A DNA stretch of 49,320 bases from the NCBI GenBank assembly GCA_025937895.1, contig JAICQL010000033.1, forward strand, positions 1 to 49,320, given 5' to 3'. This document shows, piece by piece, positions 43,091 to 49,320 of this stretch. Both the position numbers and the translations under genes were made by a program. The stretch comes from Polyangiaceae bacterium (GTDB taxonomy: Bacteria > Myxococcota_A > Polyangia > Polyangiales > Polyangiaceae). The notes below the pieces were generated by a model. The model was not told the DNA's origin. It was given only the letters and a program-made list of their open reading frames with translations, and made no database searches. Position 1 is the stretch's first letter, and each line of letters starts with the position of its first letter.

Positions 43091-44491
43091 ATGAGCCGAC
43101 GGATCCTGGTGATCGACGACGATCAGAGCATGTGTGAGCTCCTGCAGGAGAGCCTCCAGCGCAATGGCTGGGAGGTGGTTTGGCGTTTGCGCGGTGAGGA
43201 AGGGCTGGAGCTGGTGCGCGAGCAGAACTTTGACGTGGTGATCACCGACGTCAATCTCGAGCACATGAGCGGCCTGGACCTGTGCCGCAACCTGACGGAG
43301 AACCGCCCCGATACACCCGTGATCGTGATCACGGCGTTCGGCAACATGTCGTCCGCCATCGCGGCCATCCGCGCCGGCGCGTACGACTTCATCAACAAGC
43401 CGATCGACATCACGCAGCTGGCGCACGTGATTGAGCGTGCCGTGCAGCACCGCCACCTGCGCGAAGAGGTGAAGCGCCTGCGCGACGCCTCCGACGTGGG
43501 CCCCGGGCGCGGCGGCCTGGCCGGCGAGAGCCGGGCGATGCTCAAGGTCTACGACCTGATCCGGCGGGTGGCGCCGACGGACACCACGGTGCTGCTGACG
43601 GGCGAGAGCGGCACGGGCAAGGAGCTGGTGGCGCGCGCGCTACACACCGAGAGCGCACGCGCCAACATGCCGTTTGTGGCCATCAACTGTGCGGCGGTGC
43701 CCGGCAGCCTGCTGGAGAGCGAGCTGTTCGGGCACGTGAAGGGCGCGTTCACGGACGCCAAGGCCACGCGCAAGGGCATGTTCGAGCAGGCGAGCGGCGG
43801 CACCCTGCTGCTGGACGAGATCGGTGAGATGCCGCTGGACATGCAGCCCAAGCTGCTGCGCGTGCTGCAGGAGCGCCAGGTGCGCCCGGTCGGCGGAAAC
43901 ACGGTGGCGCCGGTGGACGCGCGCATCATCGCCGCAACCAACCGCGATCTGGAGAGCGAGGTGGAGGCCGAGCGCTTCCGCGAAGATCTCTACTATCGCC
44001 TGAACGTGGTGCAGATCCACGTGCCGCCGCTGCGCGCGCGCGGCAACGACGTGCTGCTGCTCGCACAGCACTTCGTGCGCAAGTTCGCGGAGCGCATGGG
44101 CAAAGGCGTCACTGGTATCTCCAGTGAAGCGGCCAAGAAGCTGCTGGAGTACGACTGGCCCGGCAACGTGCGCCAGCTGGAGAACTCGATGGAGCGCGCG
44201 GTCACCTTGACCCGCTTCGAGCAGATCACGGTGGAGGACTTGCCCGAGCGCATCAGCCGCTACGAGAGCGCGCGCCTGACCGTGACGGACGTGGACTCCG
44301 AGCACATTTTGACCCTGGATGAGCTAGAGCGGCGCTACATCGAGCGCGTGCTCAAGGCGGTGCAGGGGAACAAGACGCAGGCTGCCAAGCTGCTCGGGGT
44401 GGATCGGCGCACCCTCTATCGCAAGCTGGAGCGCTACGAGGGTGGTAACGCCTCGAGCAGCGTGCCCGCGGGGCCGCCCGAAGCGCAGTGA
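43091..44491 (+). CDS. NtrC-type sigma-54 response regulator
   Basis: 466 residues. Receiver with Asp10/11, phosphoacceptor Asp53 ([13 protein letters not shown]), Thr81 and Lys103. Central AAA+ domain with Walker A GESGTGKE (171-178) and Walker [12 protein letters not shown]. The sigma-54 contact loop is GAFTDA (218-223) instead of GAFTGA; this Gly-to-Asp change occurs in a number of activators. A C-terminal Fis-type HTH reads [29 protein letters not shown]. It activates transcription from -24/-12 promoters when phosphorylated. No cognate kinase gene is adjacent. A GGGCTGG..TTGC-like match upstream is poor. Confidence 0.95.
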   Translation: MSRRILVIDDDQSMCELLQESLQRNGWEVVWRLRGEEGLELVREQNFDVVITDVNLEHMSGLDLCRNLTENRPDTPVIVITAFGNMSSAIAAIRAGAYDFINKPIDITQLAHVIERAVQHRHLREEVKRLRDASDVGPGRGGLAGESRAMLKVYDLIRRVAPTDTTVLLTGESGTGKELVARALHTESARANMPFVAINCAAVPGSLLESELFGHVKGAFTDAKATRKGMFEQASGGTLLLDEIGEMPLDMQPKLLRVLQERQVRPVGGNTVAPVDARIIAATNRDLESEVEAERFREDLYYRLNVVQIHVPPLRARGNDVLLLAQHFVRKFAERMGKGVTGISSEAAKKLLEYDWPGNVRQLENSMERAVTLTRFEQITVEDLPERISRYESARLTVTDVDSEHILTLDELERRYIERVLKAVQGNKTQAAKLLGVDRRTLYRKLERYEGGNASSSVPAGPPEAQ

Positions 44492-44570
44492 CGTCGCCGG
44501 GCCGTGCTGCTCGCTCGCCGTGAGCCGCGGCCCTGCCGGTGTGCTGTCGCGGTCGGGGGTGGCATGAGGT

Positions 44571-45758
44571 GTGCAACCAGCAGCGCCCGTGAAGCTGTTT
44601 CAATGTGAGCAATGTGGTCAGGTGCTGTTCTTCGAGAACAGCCAGTGCACTACCTGTCAGAGCCAGCTGGGCTACGTTCCGGAGGCGCAGCGGCTGGTCG
44701 TGCTTCCTGATACGAAGGAGCCGGGGCAGAGCTTCCCTGTGCCGAGCGTGGGGCCCACGCTCTACGTTCGCTGCCGCAACTACAGCGAGCGCCAGGCCTG
44801 CAACTGGCTGGTTGCCGCGCCCCAGGCTCCCGGCGCAGAGGCGCCGTATTGCCGCTCTTGCCAGCTAACGGAGCTGATCCCGGACCTGTCAGACGCTGCC
44901 AACCGTGCCGCCTGGGCGGAGATCGAGCGCGCCAAGCGCCGCCTGTTGTACACGCTGTATGCGCTGGAGCTGCCGGTCGTCTCCCGGGCGGAGCAGCCCG
45001 AGCGTGGCGTGGCCTTCCGCTTCCTGCGCGGCACCAAGCGCGAGCCGGTGATGACCGGCCACAGCAACGGCATCATCACCTTGAACGTGGCGGAGGCCAA
45101 CGCAGCGTACCGCGAGAACACGCGCGAGAAGCTGGGGGAGGCGTACCGGACCGTGCTCGGCCACCTGCGCCATGAGATTGGTCATTACTACTGGGACCGC
45201 CTGATCCTGGGCGGACCCAGGCTGGAGGCGTTCCGGGAGCTGTTCGGCGACGAGAGCGAGGATTACCAGCAAGCCATCCAGCGCCACTACGATCAGGGCC
45301 CGCCGGCGAGCTGGGCAGAGTCCTTCATCAGCGCCTACGCCACCATGCACCCTTGGGAGGACTGGGCAGAGTCCTGGGCGCACTACCTGCACATGCTGGA
45401 CACCCTGGAGACAGCCAAGAGCCACGGAGTGGCCGTGCGCCTGCCCGATCGCTCCGGAGAGAGGGTGGCCACCGAGGAGCTGGCGCTGAACGATTTCGAT
45501 GCGCTGGCGGCGAGCTGGCAGGCGCTGACCCTGACCCTCAACAGCCTGAGCCGCAGCATGGGCCTGCCCGATGCCTATCCCTTCATCCTGTCCGAGCCCG
45601 TGCGGGACAAGCTGCGCTTCATTCACGCCGTCATTCGCGAGCACGGTGCCAGCCGGCAAGACGCCCGCCAGCAGGCGACTACGGACGGGCCGCGTTCGTC
45701 GCCAGGCGCTGATGAGAAGCCGGCTTCTTCACCCGCTCCTGCACCGCCCGCCGAATGA
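44571..45758 (+). CDS. Zinc-ribbon metallopeptidase
   Basis: 395 residues from GTG 44571 (GTG 44589 is also possible). Two CxxC pairs at the N-terminus (CEQCGQ, CTTCQSQ) make a zinc ribbon; another pair (CRSCQ) follows. The peptidase domain has RHEIGHYYWDRLI, containing HExxH, with a later WAESWAHYLHMLDTL that may hold the third ligand and resembles the family known as putative zinc-binding metallopeptidases. No signal peptide; cytoplasmic. Its last 80 bases overlap the convergent kinase gene. Confidence 0.85.
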   Translation: MQPAAPVKLFQCEQCGQVLFFENSQCTTCQSQLGYVPEAQRLVVLPDTKEPGQSFPVPSVGPTLYVRCRNYSERQACNWLVAAPQAPGAEAPYCRSCQLTELIPDLSDAANRAAWAEIERAKRRLLYTLYALELPVVSRAEQPERGVAFRFLRGTKREPVMTGHSNGIITLNVAEANAAYRENTREKLGEAYRTVLGHLRHEIGHYYWDRLILGGPRLEAFRELFGDESEDYQQAIQRHYDQGPPASWAESFISAYATMHPWEDWAESWAHYLHMLDTLETAKSHGVAVRLPDRSGERVATEELALNDFDALAASWQALTLTLNSLSRSMGLPDAYPFILSEPVRDKLRFIHAVIREHGASRQDARQQATTDGPRSSPGADEKPASSPAPAPPAE

Positions 45759-47145
45759 ACGTGACCACGTCATCGAGCTGAATCGGTTTGACCAGGAACC
45801 GGTCGGCGCCCATGGTGGACAGCGTCTGCCACTCGCGGGCGCCGCCCGAGGCCGTCAGCACGATGATGGGCATCGCCGCGTAGTCCTCGCGCTCGCGCAG
45901 GCGCGCCGTCAGGTCCACCCCGTCCAGCCCGGGCATCTGCAGGTCGATCAGAGCCACGGACGCGGGCTTGCGCTCCAGCGCCTGCAGCGCCGCCATGCCG
46001 TCGCCAAAGCACTCCACGTCGGCGCCGGGAAACTCCTGCCGCAGCCGCAGCTCGATCAGGTCGCGAAAGTCTTGATCGTCCTCGGCCACGACGATGCGCT
46101 CGGGCGCCGCACCCTTGCGATGTGCGTCGAGCAGGGCGCGCCGGAAGGCGTCCACCGTCGGAGTGCGCTGGGAGACATCCCAGGCCAGGGCCTGCAGCAA
46201 CACTCGATCAAACGCCGGCGACAGCTCGGGACGCACCGTGCTGGGGAGTGGAATGGCCTCCGTGGCGGTCGGCACGATGGTGCACAGCGGCTCGCCGCGA
46301 CGGCGGAAGGGGTGCACGTCGGTGAGCAGCTCATATGCGATGCAGGCCAGCGAGTAGATGTCGGACTGCGGGCGCGGCGTGGCCTGCTCCCCCGGGCCCG
46401 GGCCGAGCACCACTTCTGGTGGCATGTAGCCGGGGGTGCCCACCGCGCCCGAGCGCTGGTTGGCCTCCGCGCGCGTGGAGACCCCGAAGTCAGCCACACG
46501 GCTGCGCATCTGCGGGTCGAGCAGGATGTTCGACGGCTTTAGATCGCGATGCACCGCTCCGGCGTCATGAATGGCGGAGACACCCAGGCACACGTCGTTC
46601 AGGATCTCCAGCGCGAGCTCGATGTCCATGGGGGCCGTGCTGCGGCGCAACCACTGCTCGAGGTTCGTGCCCTCCACCAGCTCCATCACGAAATAGGGCA
46701 TGGAGCCGTGCTCGCCGAGCGCGTGGATGCACACCACGTTCGGGTGGTTGATCTGCGCCATCACCCGCGCTTCATCCAGGAAGCGCTGCCGGAAGCCGCT
46801 ATCGAGCAGCTCGGCACGGATCAGCTTGATCGCAACCGGGCGCTCCAGCTTCTGGTCGAAGGCGGACAGCACCACGCCCATGGAGCCACGGCCGATCTCC
46901 GAGATGACCTGGTAGGTGCCGCCCACGATGTCACCGGGCTGCGGTAGATCCTGCGGCTCGTCGGGGCCTGCGCCTTCGACCTCATCCGTCAGCAGCAGCT
47001 CTTCGCCCTCTGCGGACTCGGGCTCCACGCCTGCGGAGCGCTGCGTCGCGGGCTCGGGGTCGAGCGCCCGCGGTCGTGCCGGAGGCACGGCACGGGAGGT
47101 GGGTTCCAAGGTCTGCCAAGCGGGAAGAAGGGAGCGAAACCACAT
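45679..47145 (-). CDS. Ser/Thr kinase fused to a receiver domain
   Basis: 488 residues. A Pro/Glu-rich N-terminus (1-70), a Hanks-type kinase about 75-345 with GRGSMGVV, Lys107, HRDLKPSN and DFG219-221, then a receiver at about 350-470 with Asp356/357, phosphoacceptor Asp401 (ALIDLQMPGLDG), Thr431 and Lys453. Both halves keep their catalytic residues, so phosphorylation of the receiver could control the kinase. The fusion order kinase then receiver is less common than receiver fused to HK or HTH. Starts from ATG 47145; its 3' end overlaps the metallopeptidase gene by 80 bp. Confidence 0.92.
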   Translation of the reverse strand: MWFRSLLPAWQTLEPTSRAVPPARPRALDPEPATQRSAGVEPESAEGEELLLTDEVEGAGPDEPQDLPQPGDIVGGTYQVISEIGRGSMGVVLSAFDQKLERPVAIKLIRAELLDSGFRQRFLDEARVMAQINHPNVVCIHALGEHGSMPYFVMELVEGTNLEQWLRRSTAPMDIELALEILNDVCLGVSAIHDAGAVHRDLKPSNILLDPQMRSRVADFGVSTRAEANQRSGAVGTPGYMPPEVVLGPGPGEQATPRPQSDIYSLACIAYELLTDVHPFRRRGEPLCTIVPTATEAIPLPSTVRPELSPAFDRVLLQALAWDVSQRTPTVDAFRRALLDAHRKGAAPERIVVAEDDQDFRDLIELRLRQEFPGADVECFGDGMAALQALERKPASVALIDLQMPGLDGVDLTARLREREDYAAMPIIVLTASGGAREWQTLSTMGADRFLVKPIQLDDVVTFIRRAVQERVKKPASHQRLATNAARP

Positions 47146-47765
47146 GGTGAGCTCGTGCGGCTCGAGGCGGCGTCAGGTGCTGCGGAGCCTGTCGTCAGAG
47201 CCGAAATGGCTGCTGACAACGGTGAAAGTGAGGGAAACGGCAGCGGTCACCGTAGATCATTCGAGGCGGTCGCGTGGGCGATCTCCGCGCGCATCCACTT
47301 CACCAGGACGGTGGTTCTTCGTGGAGTGGACCATCAACTCGCCCCTGTATTGCATTCAGCATGCCATTGTAGAGCGCTGGCAGCTGCGCGCCTCCGGCTC
47401 AGCTGCCGCTGCATGAAGCTGCATCGTTGCCATCTCCTTGCTCCGCCGGTGCGGAAGCGGGCGGCACCGGCGCGCTCTCTTGTGTGTGTCGCTCTGCCAT
47501 GGCTGAGGCAAAAGAGGCGTCCGCAAGGCTCCTCGCTCCGCGGCTTCCAGCGTCGGACAGGCCGGCTCGGCCCACGGCGAGCGGAGCTGAATGGCGCGAT
47601 TGGCGGCGAATGACGACTCCGTGAACGCGAGTAACGGCGCGTCGCAGCAAGCTGGTAGTGCGGACGGTGTTCGGCTCGGCCGGTTCGGATGGAATGCCGT
47701 GGCTGTGGTCCGGTAATTGCAACACCGGCAGGGTTCTCGTCTATCGGGAAAGAAGGGTTGAAGAA
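47146..47765. other. Long intergenic region, little seen except a promoter
   Basis: 620 bases between the kinase start and the YtxH gene. Apart from a good -24/-12 site (47706-47721) I see no RNA gene, repeat or convincing ORF; short ORFs here lack Shine-Dalgarno sequences and resemble nothing known. A small RNA cannot be excluded by eye. Confidence 0.5.
47706..47721 (+). promoter_or_regulatory. Sigma-54-type promoter of the YtxH gene
   Basis: TGGTCCG-GTAA-TTGCA, two mismatches, exact GG-N10-GC spacing (GG 47707-47708, GC 47719-47720). Expected start near 47732, 34 bases before ATG 47766. Confidence 0.6.
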
Positions 47766-48128
47766 ATGAACACGAAGCTACTCGTCTCTTTGGGAAGCAC
47801 CCTTGCTGCCACCAGGCTTGCTCAGAGCATCTCGCACCTGGAGGCGGACGACATTCTCGGGCTGGTTGGTCTTGCACGGCGGCGAAACCACCTGATCGAG
47901 AATCTCGCGCTCGTGGGCCTGGGCGCGCTTGCCGGAGCGGGCGCTGCGCTGCTGTTTGCTCCTGCCAGCGGCTCCGAGACGCGCGAGCGCATGGCGTACG
48001 AGCTGGGTCGAGTCAAGGAGCGGACGGTTGACGCTCTGAAGGACGCCAAGCGTCAGGCCCCCCAAATGCTGCAGCACATGAAGGACAACATCTCGAAGAA
48101 CGAAGTCTCGTCGTCCTACAATACGTGA
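47766..48128 (+). CDS. YtxH-like membrane-associated protein
   Basis: 120 residues from ATG 47766; AAGAAGGG lies ~12 bases upstream. After an amphipathic N-terminal part comes a hydrophobic Gly/Ala segment (LVGLGALAGAGAALLFAPASG) followed by SETRERMAYELGRVKERTVDALKDAK, the YtxH pattern. YtxH-type proteins are general-stress proteins in Bacillus and recur in stress operons elsewhere. The function is not known. Confidence 0.8.
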   Translation: MNTKLLVSLGSTLAATRLAQSISHLEADDILGLVGLARRRNHLIENLALVGLGALAGAGAALLFAPASGSETRERMAYELGRVKERTVDALKDAKRQAPQMLQHMKDNISKNEVSSSYNT

Positions 48129-48440
48129 GGCTCGAGAACCTTTCGGGCACCGGTCTTCGCCGACGCCTGCGCCAGTAGAAGCGCGTGTCGCTGGCGTGCG
48201 AGGTATCTGCGGCGAGGACCGCGTGCCCCATCTGCTTTGTGGCTTCGCCGGCGCGAGACCACACCTCCGCATGACCCGCTTGCTCCGGGGGGCAACCAGT
48301 TGTTCCCGGGAGCAGTGACCAGGGGCAGTGACAGGGGGTGCGGATTCGCGCCGGCGTGCGTCTTGGGGATGCCTTATGGGGGAACGCGGTCGGGGGAACG
48401 CGGTTGGGGAACGCGGCTTCGGGAACGCGCGCGCTACCGG
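48129..48440. other. Intergenic region with short GC-rich repeats
   Basis: 312 bases between the YtxH gene and the end of the degenerate histidine kinase. It contains the repeat at 48377-48429; no gene or terminator is evident. Confidence 0.5.
48377..48429. repeat. Four short direct repeats of GGGGAACGCGG type
   Basis: Four copies of ~11-14 bp (gggggaacgcggtc, gggggaacgcggtt, ggggaacgcggcttc, gggaacgcg) in tandem. The spacing is not a multiple of three throughout and no gene crosses them. Could be a simple minisatellite or a binding array. Confidence 0.6.
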
Positions 48441-49320
48441 TCAGCTAGCGACCCCGCGGCAAACCAGGCGCAGCCGCACCCCCGGGCTATCGGACGAGCC
48501 CTCGGCAGGCATCGCATCCGCTTGCAGCTTGCCCCCCTGGCCCCGGGCGATTGCGGCACAGATGGCCACCAGCCGGAAGGCTTCGCTCTCCGAAGTGGGG
48601 GGGCTGCCCTCGAAGCGCTCGATGCGCCAGTGCTCGGGCAGGGGCAGACCAAAGACCTGCAGCTCAAACACGGCTCCAGCGCTGCCCTTGCCACCCGGGA
48701 GCTCGCTGGCCACGAGCTGCAGCCTCCGCTGACCCGCCGGGTGCAACGAGGCCGTGCGACGGATTGCCCACGAGAGCAGCGTTACAAGATTGGAGAGGCT
48801 GCGCTGATCCACGGCGGCTGCGCCGAGGGCCGAGCCATCCACGTCCAGCTGCACCTGGTGCTGCTCTGCCACCGGGCGCAACATCGTACAGGCGCGCTCC
48901 AGCACCCGCGCGGCAGGTGTGTCCTGACTGCTGCCTGACTCGCTGGCGAGATACTCGACAAAGTCGCGCATGCCGTCCGCCATCTTGCGCACCTGCTCCT
49001 CGATGCGCGTGACCTGCGCCAGCGCGTTCGATGGATCTTGCCGGATCAGCTCGGCACGCCCGCTGATCACGTTCAGCGGGGTGCCCACGGCATGCGCCAG
49101 CGCCGCCGCAATCTCCGCCGCCGCGCCGCGCAACTGCTGCTGATACAGGCCATCGAGGCTCACCACGCCATCCGCGCGGCCGTCGACACCGGCATCGTCG
49201 CCACCCTGGCCGCGGCTGGCGCTGGACAGCCCTTGGCCAGGCGCTCCCTGGCCTGAAGCACCCTGCCCTGAAGCACCCTGCCCTGAAGCACCCTGCCCTG
49301 AAGCACCCTGCCCTGAAGCA
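48441..49320 (-). CDS. Degenerate histidine kinase (N-terminus outside window)
   Basis: Minus-strand frame open from the right edge to a TGA at 48443-48441; 292 residues visible. The right end encodes SGQGA repeats, then a linker, then a HisKA-like helix with AAALAHAVGTPLNVISG: the His is kept, but the Glu that normally follows is Ala. The ATPase region is poor: LSNLVTLLSWAIRRTA lacks the N-box Asn, and no clear G1 box (DxGxG) is visible. Catalysis is doubtful; it may be a phosphotransfer or regulatory relic. GTG 49166 could give a short form, but the upstream frame is open and continuous. Confidence 0.75.
   Translation of the reverse strand, partial: ASGQGASGQGASGQGASGQGASGQGAPGQGLSSASRGQGGDDAGVDGRADGVVSLDGLYQQQLRGAAAEIAAALAHAVGTPLNVISGRAELIRQDPSNALAQVTRIEEQVRKMADGMRDFVEYLASESGSSQDTPAARVLERACTMLRPVAEQHQVQLDVDGSALGAAAVDQRSLSNLVTLLSWAIRRTASLHPAGQRRLQLVASELPGGKGSAGAVFELQVFGLPLPEHWRIERFEGSPPTSESEAFRLVAICAAIARGQGGKLQADAMPAEGSSDSPGVRLRLVCRGVAS
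49252..49320. repeat. 15-bp tandem repeat at the right edge, 4 full copies plus
   Basis: Units of cctgaagcaccctgc at 49252-49266, 49267-49281, 49282-49296 and 49297-49311, then a partial copy running off the window. They encode SGQGA pentads on the minus strand. Identical copies suggest recent or ongoing expansion. Confidence 0.9.

Noticed and set aside
48377..48429. CRISPR-like array
   Set aside because: Repeats are ~11-14 bp in direct tandem with no spacers and no cas gene nearby.

Overview
The window looks like chromosomal DNA of a myxobacterium (Myxococcota, probably class Polyangia). The evidence is the very high GC content with strong G/C third positions, large Ser/Thr kinase fusions, many predicted lipoproteins, sigma-54 activators and signalling proteins, and frequent in-frame minisatellites. 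No rRNA, tRNA, IS element, prophage or CRISPR array was seen. The species cannot be named from the sequence alone.

Layout. 1-893 is the N-terminal part of a repeat-rich gene that leaves the window on the left. 1087-4657 is housekeeping: ribF and holA (divergent) and a dicarboxylate/amino-acid symporter. 4748-6628 is a lysyl-oxidase-like lipoprotein. 6882-11476 is a YfiR-like protein translationally coupled to a TonB-dependent receptor, followed by a HEAT-like lipoprotein. 11485-12318 is a DUF155 protein. 12616-15212 is a CheA-like sensor kinase coupled to a CheY-like regulator. 15576-16472 is a CxxCH lipoprotein. 16590-17108 is a histone-H1-like DUF6496 protein carrying an (AGC)17 microsatellite. 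17392-20872 is an overlapping egtB-egtD-topoisomerase IB operon (ergothioneine synthesis). 20844-29631 runs on the minus strand: PRC-barrel protein, MltD-like transglycosylase with three LysM domains, glmU, and a 1461-residue kinase/pseudocyclase/AAA/TPR protein. 29915-31276 is a succinate-semialdehyde-type dehydrogenase, divergent from a BON-domain protein (31629-32642). 33480-37907 is a kaiC-kaiB-kaiB-hybrid histidine kinase operon. 38002-42892 is a run of small envelope and stress-type genes (BON, DUF3309, DUF4398, OmpA and lipoproteins). 43091-44491 is an NtrC-type sigma-54 activator. 44571-47145 is a zinc metallopeptidase convergent with a Ser/Thr kinase-receiver fusion. 47766-48128 is a YtxH-like protein. 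48441-49320 is a degenerate histidine kinase leaving the window on the right through a 15-bp tandem repeat.

How the parts fit. The main observation is a recurring -24/-12 promoter (GG-N10-GC, close to TGGCACG-N4-TTGCW). It lies in front of the small stress/envelope genes from 16562 to 47721: DUF6496, PRC-barrel, the aldehyde dehydrogenase, BON, a membrane-anchored protein, a small TM protein, the 38504/38850 pair, the 39395-41659 envelope operon and the YtxH protein. I did not find it in front of ribF, holA, glmU, mltD or the symporter. Together with the NtrC-type activator inside the cluster, this suggests a sigma-54-controlled stress/envelope regulon in which Kai-type timing proteins and several signalling fusions are embedded. 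In three cases the promoter sits so close to the start codon that the mRNA would be leaderless. All of this is inference from sequence and needs transcript data.
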